Positions 31,246 through 35,796 of a stretch of DNA of 35,796 nucleotides are shown here, piece after piece. A model generated the notes under the pieces. That model worked only from the letters and a program-made list of their open reading frames with translations. It was not told the origin of the DNA and ran no database searches. How positions within the stretch are numbered: position 1 is the first letter of the stretch; every line of letters begins with the position of its first letter. A program made the position numbers and the translations under genes. Origin of the DNA: Dehalococcoidia bacterium (GTDB taxonomy: Bacteria > Chloroflexota > Dehalococcoidia > Lucifugimonadales > UBA3495); contig JAJDWF010000131.1 in the NCBI GenBank assembly GCA_022825745.1, forward strand, positions 1 through 35,796, in the 5' to 3' direction.

Positions 31246-32003
31246 TATGCGCCCAGGTATGCCTCAATGACCTCTTCGCTGTTCAGCACCGGCTCCACTT
31301 CGCCGGCGGCGAGCAGGGTGCCGCTGTCCAGCACGATGATGCGGTCGGAGAGTTCGCGCACGATTTCCATGTTGTGGGAGATGAAGACGATGGTGTGGCC
31401 GTCGGCGCGCATCTGCTTCATGATGTCCTTGACCCGCTCGATCATCTGCGGGAAAAGGCCGGCGAAAGGCTCGTCCATCAGGTACGTGTTGACGTTCATG
31501 GCCAGGGCGCGGCCGATTTCCACCAGCTTGCGCTGCCCGTAGGATAAGTCCTGGGCCAGGGAATCGCGCTTGTCCCACATCCCCACCTGCTCTAGGATGG
31601 CCTGTGCCTTTTGCCTGGTGGACGGTTTGGCGCGCTCGAACAGGGACGGGAACAGGCGACGCTCGGTGAGCACCACCATGATGTTGTCCCACACGGTGAT
31701 CTGGTCGAACAGCCGCACCTCCTGGAAAGTACGGGTCAGACCGTGGTCGGGCGTCTCGTGGGCCTTGACCACGCGGAGGCCTTGGCCGTCGATGATGACC
31801 ATGCCGCCGTCCAGGGGCAGCACGCCGCTCAGCAGGTTCACCAGGGTCGATTTGCCGGACCCGTTGGGGCCGACGATGCTGGTGGTTCCCTGCCGTGGTA
31901 TCACCAGGCTCAACTCATCCACGGCGCGGACGGCGCCGAAGTGCTTGGAGATTTCCCGCGTTTCCAGGGCCAGCTCTTGCTGGCCGGCTCGGGTCGAAGT
32001 CAT
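31245..32003 (-). CDS. livG: ABC transporter ATPase LivG
   Basis: A 252-residue ABC ATPase: Walker A VGPNGSGKST (44-53), the LivG-type RTFQEVRLFDQITVWDN segment (91-107), signature LSYGQRKL (153-160), Walker B YLMDEPFAGL (174-183) and FISHNMEIV. The start is ATG 32003, which overlaps the livM stop as ATGA; an upstream extension is a shadow of livM. In this family LivG and LivF form the ATPase heterodimer. Confidence 0.93.
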   Translation of the reverse strand: MTSTRAGQQELALETREISKHFGAVRAVDELSLVIPRQGTTSIVGPNGSGKSTLVNLLSGVLPLDGGMVIIDGQGLRVVKAHETPDHGLTRTFQEVRLFDQITVWDNIMVVLTERRLFPSLFERAKPSTRQKAQAILEQVGMWDKRDSLAQDLSYGQRKLVEIGRALAMNVNTYLMDEPFAGLFPQMIERVKDIMKQMRADGHTIVFISHNMEIVRELSDRIIVLDSGTLLAAGEVEPVLNSEEVIEAYLGA

Positions 32004-33055
32004 AGACGATACCTCCCGACCAGGCCCTGGGGCCGGAACAGCATCAGCAGCACCAGCAGGATGCCCAGGACTACCTGGCGCGCCTGGCCGATGTACTCGG
32101 TGGGCAGGAACGGAATGAAGCGCATGCCTTCCTCCAGCAGCACGAAGGCCATCGCGCCCAGCAGCGACCCCCAGATGGTGGCGAGGCCGCCCAGGATCAC
32201 GATGGAAACCAGCAGCACCGATTCCAGCAGGATAAACGAGTTGGGGTCGATGAACGTGGTCCAGCTGGCGAACAGGCCGCCGGCAATGCCGGCCATCATC
32301 GCGGAGATTACCCACACGGCGAGCTTGTACTGCGTGGCCCGGTATCCAAACACCTCGATGGCCTGCTCGTCCTCGCGGATGGCGGTGAGCACGCGCCCGA
32401 ATGACGAGGACACAATGAACCACGAAATCAACATCACCACGGCGAGAAAGACCAGGCACAGCAGCAGAAACTCCAGCTCGCCGTCGAAATACCATCCGCC
32501 AACTTGCGGTCGGGCGATTTCATGGATGCCGAACGCGCCCCGGGTGACGGGCCGCAGGTTCAGGAAGACGTTGAAAGCGATAATGGCGAAACCGAAGGAG
32601 GCCAGGACGAATATGTCGTCGCGGAAGCGGTTGAACACCACGCCCACCAGGATGGCGGCGAGGCCGGCCAGCACGGCGCAGATCGGCAGCACGGCGAAGA
32701 AAGGCCAGCCGAAGGTGGGAATGGCCTCGGTGCGGAGCTGTTCGTAGGCCGGGTCGGAGGTGAGGATGGCCATGGTGTACGCGCCGATGCCGAAGAACCC
32801 GATGTGGCCCACGGAGAGCAGGCCGGTGAATCCCACCACCAGGTTGAGGCTGACCGACAGGATCGCCCAAATCGCGAAAACGGTGCCGATGATTACGGCG
32901 AAGCCGGCCCCCTGCCAGAACATGAAGGCGATGGCCCACCCGAGGATCAGCAGGCTGGCCCAGAATTCGATGTTGCGGCGGGTGTGGCGGGCCAATTCGC
33001 CGGGGTTGCGCATCAGCCCGGCCAGTTCTCCTATGCGCTGGGTGTCAAAGGGCAC
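32000..33055 (-). CDS. livM: ABC transporter permease LivM
   Basis: A 351-residue permease with about nine to ten hydrophobic segments. Family marks: SLNLVVGFTGLLSVGHIGFFGIGAYT, the cytoplasmic loop SSSFGRVLTAIREDEQAIEVFGYRATQYKL that couples to the ATPase, and GGLATIWGSLLGAMAFVLLEEGM. Its GTG start at 33055 has GGAGA at 33063-33067 lying across the livH stop, so it is translationally coupled. A preceding cytoplasmic stretch of about 28 residues is basic. Ends with TGA overlapping livG. Confidence 0.92.
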   Translation of the reverse strand: MPFDTQRIGELAGLMRNPGELARHTRRNIEFWASLLILGWAIAFMFWQGAGFAVIIGTVFAIWAILSVSLNLVVGFTGLLSVGHIGFFGIGAYTMAILTSDPAYEQLRTEAIPTFGWPFFAVLPICAVLAGLAAILVGVVFNRFRDDIFVLASFGFAIIAFNVFLNLRPVTRGAFGIHEIARPQVGGWYFDGELEFLLLCLVFLAVVMLISWFIVSSSFGRVLTAIREDEQAIEVFGYRATQYKLAVWVISAMMAGIAGGLFASWTTFIDPNSFILLESVLLVSIVILGGLATIWGSLLGAMAFVLLEEGMRFIPFLPTEYIGQARQVVLGILLVLLMLFRPQGLVGRYRL

Positions 33056-33059
33056 GGCA

Positions 33060-34442
33060 TCATCTCCGGGGCAGCAGGCCCTGGGGCCAGAAAGAAAGGA
33101 AGAGGATGAGCAGGATAAATGCGATGGCGTCTTTCCATTCCCCGGCCAGGTCCCAGATGCCGAATTGCTCGACTACGCCGAGGACGAACCCGCCGACGAT
33201 TGCGCCGTACAGGTTACCGATGCCGCCGACCACGGAGGCGATCCAGCCCTTGAGCAGCAGCAGCAGGCCCATGCGGGGCTGCACGGCGGTGTCGTGGCCC
33301 GTGAGGATGCCGGCCAGGGCGGCGTACATGGAGCCGATGAAGAAGACGGCGGCGATAATCACGGTGGTATTGATGCCCACCACCTTGGAGACTTCCTCGT
33401 CGTCGCCGATGGCGCGGACGGCCCGTCCAAACGACGTCTGCTTCAGGAGCAGCCACAGGATGGCGAAACCGGCCAGCGCCACCCCGATGCCGAAGACGTT
33501 GAACCCCTTGATGCGCGCGCCGGCGATTTTCCACGTCTCGCTGCCGAAGGCGGTGGGCAACGGACGGGGAGCGGCCTCGAATACAATCACGATGAACGCG
33601 GCGATGGCGAGCAGGATGCCCAGGGATGCCACCAGCATGATGAGGGGCGAACGCGCCCGTTCACGCATGTACACGTAGAGACCGCGATAGAGGGCGAGGC
33701 CCACGCATCCGGCCAGCAGGCAGGACACGGCCCAGCTGAGGTAGAGGCCCGCCCCGGGCGCGCCGGCGGTGAGGTAGCCGCACCATGCGCCGACGGCGAC
33801 GGCGGGCAGCCCGGCGATGGCGGCAAAGCGCGCAAGGCGGATGCTGGGAACGAAGGTCTGCACTGCCCAGTACGGGACGAGAACGGCTAAAACCGCGACG
33901 CTGGCGGCGATGGCCGGGCTCAAGGTCAGGTGGAGAATCCCGGGGAATGCGAGGACCAGGCCGGTGTATCCTCCGGCCGCGCCTCCCAGCAGGCCAATCG
34001 CCACGGCAATCGTATTCGGACTAAACCGGCCGCGAAGTCGTGGGTGCAGAATGGTGTAAAGGACCCAGGCGACGACGCCCCCGACCACGGCGGCAAATAT
34101 GGCGTTGACATACACGCTGTTGACGTCGGCGCGGCTACCCAGCGACTCGGAGGTGCGCAGGTAGAACACGCCGTAGGCTCCCAGGGCCGCCGCCGCCCCG
34201 TAGTACAGGTCAAAGAACCAGACGGTGCTGTACACCAGGGTGAAGCCCATGGCCAGGAGCGCGTACACCGCGCCGACGGCGATGCCGTTGAAGGCGAATT
34301 GCAGGGCCTGGGGCGGCGACTGGCCGATTTTCCAGGCCAGGTAGGCGACGACGGCTGCGGTCAGGACCAGGGCCAGCGCCCGGGTGCCGGGGATGTTGAA
34401 CAGGGCGGGGAATCCGCGTGCGGTTTCGCGCTGACTGGACAA
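33060..34442 (-). CDS. livH: ABC transporter permease LivH with enlarged middle
   Basis: A 460-residue permease, against about 290-310 for most LivH. The N-terminal part (NGIAVGAVYALLAMGFTLVYSTVWFFDLYYGAAAALGAY) and C-terminal part (LYRGLYVYMRERARSPLIMLVASLGILL ... TSFGRAVRAIGDDEEVSKVVGINTT ... GGIGNLYGAIVGGFVLGVVEQFG) are normal. Between them, residues about 100-235 are extra and strongly hydrophobic, with some four to five more membrane segments. It starts with TTG 34442; GAGG at 34451-34454 is 8 nt away. The insertion keeps the frame and the composition of a membrane protein. Confidence 0.9.
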   Translation of the reverse strand: MSSQRETARGFPALFNIPGTRALALVLTAAVVAYLAWKIGQSPPQALQFAFNGIAVGAVYALLAMGFTLVYSTVWFFDLYYGAAAALGAYGVFYLRTSESLGSRADVNSVYVNAIFAAVVGGVVAWVLYTILHPRLRGRFSPNTIAVAIGLLGGAAGGYTGLVLAFPGILHLTLSPAIAASVAVLAVLVPYWAVQTFVPSIRLARFAAIAGLPAVAVGAWCGYLTAGAPGAGLYLSWAVSCLLAGCVGLALYRGLYVYMRERARSPLIMLVASLGILLAIAAFIVIVFEAAPRPLPTAFGSETWKIAGARIKGFNVFGIGVALAGFAILWLLLKQTSFGRAVRAIGDDEEVSKVVGINTTVIIAAVFFIGSMYAALAGILTGHDTAVQPRMGLLLLLKGWIASVVGGIGNLYGAIVGGFVLGVVEQFGIWDLAGEWKDAIAFILLILFLSFWPQGLLPRR

Positions 34443-34500
34443 GATCGTATCCTCGGGAAAGCCGGTAGCCGATTAGAAACGCGGGCATATTACCATAAAG

Positions 34501-34529
34501 GGGGCCGGTCGCCATCAACGACCGGCCCC
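34501..34529 (-). terminator. Hairpin between livK and livH (attenuator-like)
   Basis: GGGGCCGGTCG and CGACCGGCCCC pair over 11 bp around a 7-nt loop, followed on the minus strand by CTTTAT. It lies in the 110-bp livK-livH gap. Such hairpins commonly let a binding-protein gene be expressed above its permease genes. Confidence 0.6.
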
Positions 34530-34552
34530 GCCTATGGGTACGAGTTCCGAAA

Positions 34553-35796
34553 TCAGGGAGTGGGCGCCGGACCCAGGTTCTCGTAACCCAGGTTGTCGTC
34601 GTTGCGCTCGGCGAGCGGCAGTATCTGGACGACCGCGTTGCCCAGGCCGACCACCTCACCGTACTCATCGAAGCTGTAGCCGTCGCCGATGGCTCCGCTG
34701 AAGGTGATGTCGTACATGCAGTCCCGGAAGCCGTCGGTGTCCTGGTCGTCGCCGGTTTGGGCGAGACACGCGGCGGCCAGGTACACGTCGTCGTAGGCGG
34801 AAGCCTGGAACCACGGCTGGGTGGCGACGTGTCCGAAGTGCGCCTCGAAGTCCTTGAGGAACTGCTCGCCCCGGTTGGTCAGGCCCAGGGGGATGATGGC
34901 TTTCATCCCGGTGGCGGCCTCGCCGGCGATGCTCAGCGCCTCGGGGCCGGTGTTCACCGACTCGGTGTAGATGGGGCCCTCGTATCCCAGCTCACGCAAC
35001 TGCTTGATGATGGTCCCGCCGGAGAACTCGCCCTGCGAGGCCAGGTACACCGCGTCCGGTTCCGCGTTAATCAGCTTGGTGAGCTGGGTGCGGAAGTCGG
35101 TGATGTCGCTGGCGTAGCTCTCGGCAGCCACCACGTGGCCGCCCAGTTCCTCCAGGCGAGCCACCGTGGTGCGGCGCGCGCCTTCGGCGTAGTCCGTGGA
35201 CTCGGTGATGGTAGCCAGGTGGTGGTGTCCGTCGGCGGCAATGGTGTTGCCGGTGTCGATGCCCAGTTGGTCGTCGTTGATGGCGGTACGGAAGATGTAG
35301 TCGCCGGCCGGCTTGATGTCGGGGCTGGTCGCGGAGGCGGAGAGCATGATGACGCTCTCGGCTTCGGCGAGAGGCGCGGCCCCCAGCATCGCGCCGCTGC
35401 AAGTGGTGCCCAGGATGATCTTCACGCCGTCAACGTCGGTGAGCTTGTTGTAGGCGGTGATGGCGTCCTGGGCGTTGCACTTGGAGTCTTCGGCGATCAG
35501 TTCCAGCATACGGCCGTTAATGCCGCCGGCGGCGTTGATTTCCTCCACCGCCATCTGCTTGGCCTGGACGATCGGGTTGCCGTAGGACTCGCCGACGCCG
35601 GTAAGGGCGTCCATCGCGCCGATGCGGAACGGCTCGGCGGACGCGGGCATGGCGGCGATGGGCGCGGTGCCGACGGCAGCGTCGCAGCCGGCCTGGCCCA
35701 GGATGCGGTAGCCGTGGTTGTCCGCGGTGCGCACGTCCAGGGGCAGGACCCCCACCACCGCGTTGGACAGGCCCACAACCACGCCGCGGTCGTCAA
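34553..35796 (-). CDS. LivK-type periplasmic binding protein, tandem-module fusion (5' end outside window)
   Basis: The frame is open from the right edge for 413 codons to the stop at 34553. Residues from PFRIGAMDALTGVGESYGNP onward form a complete type I periplasmic-binding domain (ligand-binding GMLE, IILGTTCSG, LSASATSPDIKP, YAEGARRT, QPWFQASAYDDVYLAA). Ahead of it, the edge sequence DDRGVVVGLSNAVVGVLPLD...RTADNHGYRILG matches the C-terminal tail of the same protein (DEYGEVVGLGNAVVQILPLAERNDDNLGYENLG). So a second module's end is fused upstream. There is no signal peptide or start between them. It is the binding component for the livHMGF genes. Confidence 0.85.
   Translation of the reverse strand, partial: DDRGVVVGLSNAVVGVLPLDVRTADNHGYRILGQAGCDAAVGTAPIAAMPASAEPFRIGAMDALTGVGESYGNPIVQAKQMAVEEINAAGGINGRMLELIAEDSKCNAQDAITAYNKLTDVDGVKIILGTTCSGAMLGAAPLAEAESVIMLSASATSPDIKPAGDYIFRTAINDDQLGIDTGNTIAADGHHHLATITESTDYAEGARRTTVARLEELGGHVVAAESYASDITDFRTQLTKLINAEPDAVYLASQGEFSGGTIIKQLRELGYEGPIYTESVNTGPEALSIAGEAATGMKAIIPLGLTNRGEQFLKDFEAHFGHVATQPWFQASAYDDVYLAAACLAQTGDDQDTDGFRDCMYDITFSGAIGDGYSFDEYGEVVGLGNAVVQILPLAERNDDNLGYENLGPAPTP

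Noticed and set aside
1..35796. tRNA, rRNA, insertion sequences, phage genes
   Set aside because: I looked for tRNA-like cloverleaf ends, transposase motifs and terminal inverted repeats on both strands and found none. A small non-coding RNA could be missed by eye.

Overview
The window is gene-dense, GC-rich bacterial DNA with about 31 protein genes, no tRNA or rRNA gene, no CRISPR array and no transposase. The gene content fits an aerobic heterotrophic Chloroflexota, probably Dehalococcoidia/SAR202-like. This is inference from families: a Chlor_Arch_YYY (DUF2298) membrane protein, a FAS1-type/MaoC dehydratase, a thiolase-DUF35 pair, a DUF1800/DUF1501 pair, an acyl-CoA-dehydrogenase-like flavoprotein and a Liv-type ABC importer. 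No stretch over 300 bases lacks a gene. The largest gaps are 26603-26782, 24609-24756, 18622-18760, 7007-7140, 8198-8316 and 34443-34552, and each holds promoter-like or hairpin elements described below.

Left arm, minus strand (1-7006): a partial PPOX split-barrel protein, a YYY membrane protein, ftsY, a secreted Calx-beta protein, rnc, and a DsbA-family gene that seems to encode a selenoprotein. In this last gene a strong Shine-Dalgarno and ATG at 7006 open a frame with an in-frame TGA exactly at the active-site Cys position (DFR-UGA-PF). A long hairpin starts 3 nt after the TGA, with its apical loop 21 nt downstream, as in bacterial SECIS elements. TGA is an ordinary stop elsewhere in the window.

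Plus-strand block (7141-15293): a two-subunit thiamine-diphosphate decarboxylase-like enzyme, a branched-chain 2-oxoacid dehydrogenase operon (E1 alpha, E1 beta, E2) that overlaps lipB, a GMC oxidoreductase overlapping lipB, and a PLP aminotransferase. E2 needs lipoate and LipB supplies it, so the overlap is functionally sensible.

Middle (15330-26602): minus-strand enoyl-CoA hydratase-like, ATP sulfurylase and dehydratase genes; plus-strand NYN nuclease-like gene and threonine synthase; a divergent inositol-monophosphatase-like/SDR pair; a TPR protein; a thiolase-DUF35 operon; a tandem dimeric alpha-beta barrel protein; and a flavoprotein.

Right arm: a DUF1800-DUF1501-NHL operon (26783-30459) ending at a strong terminator, then a convergent livK-livH-livM-livG-livF operon on the minus strand. 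The binding protein at the right edge seems to be a fusion of tandem ligand-binding modules, and LivH carries about 130 extra membrane residues.

Two themes cut across the window. One is a recurring GCTATAAT -10 element a short distance upstream of start codons. The other is a dispersed short repeat (core TTCGACA..CTCA), one copy of which lies in frame inside the GMC oxidoreductase gene.
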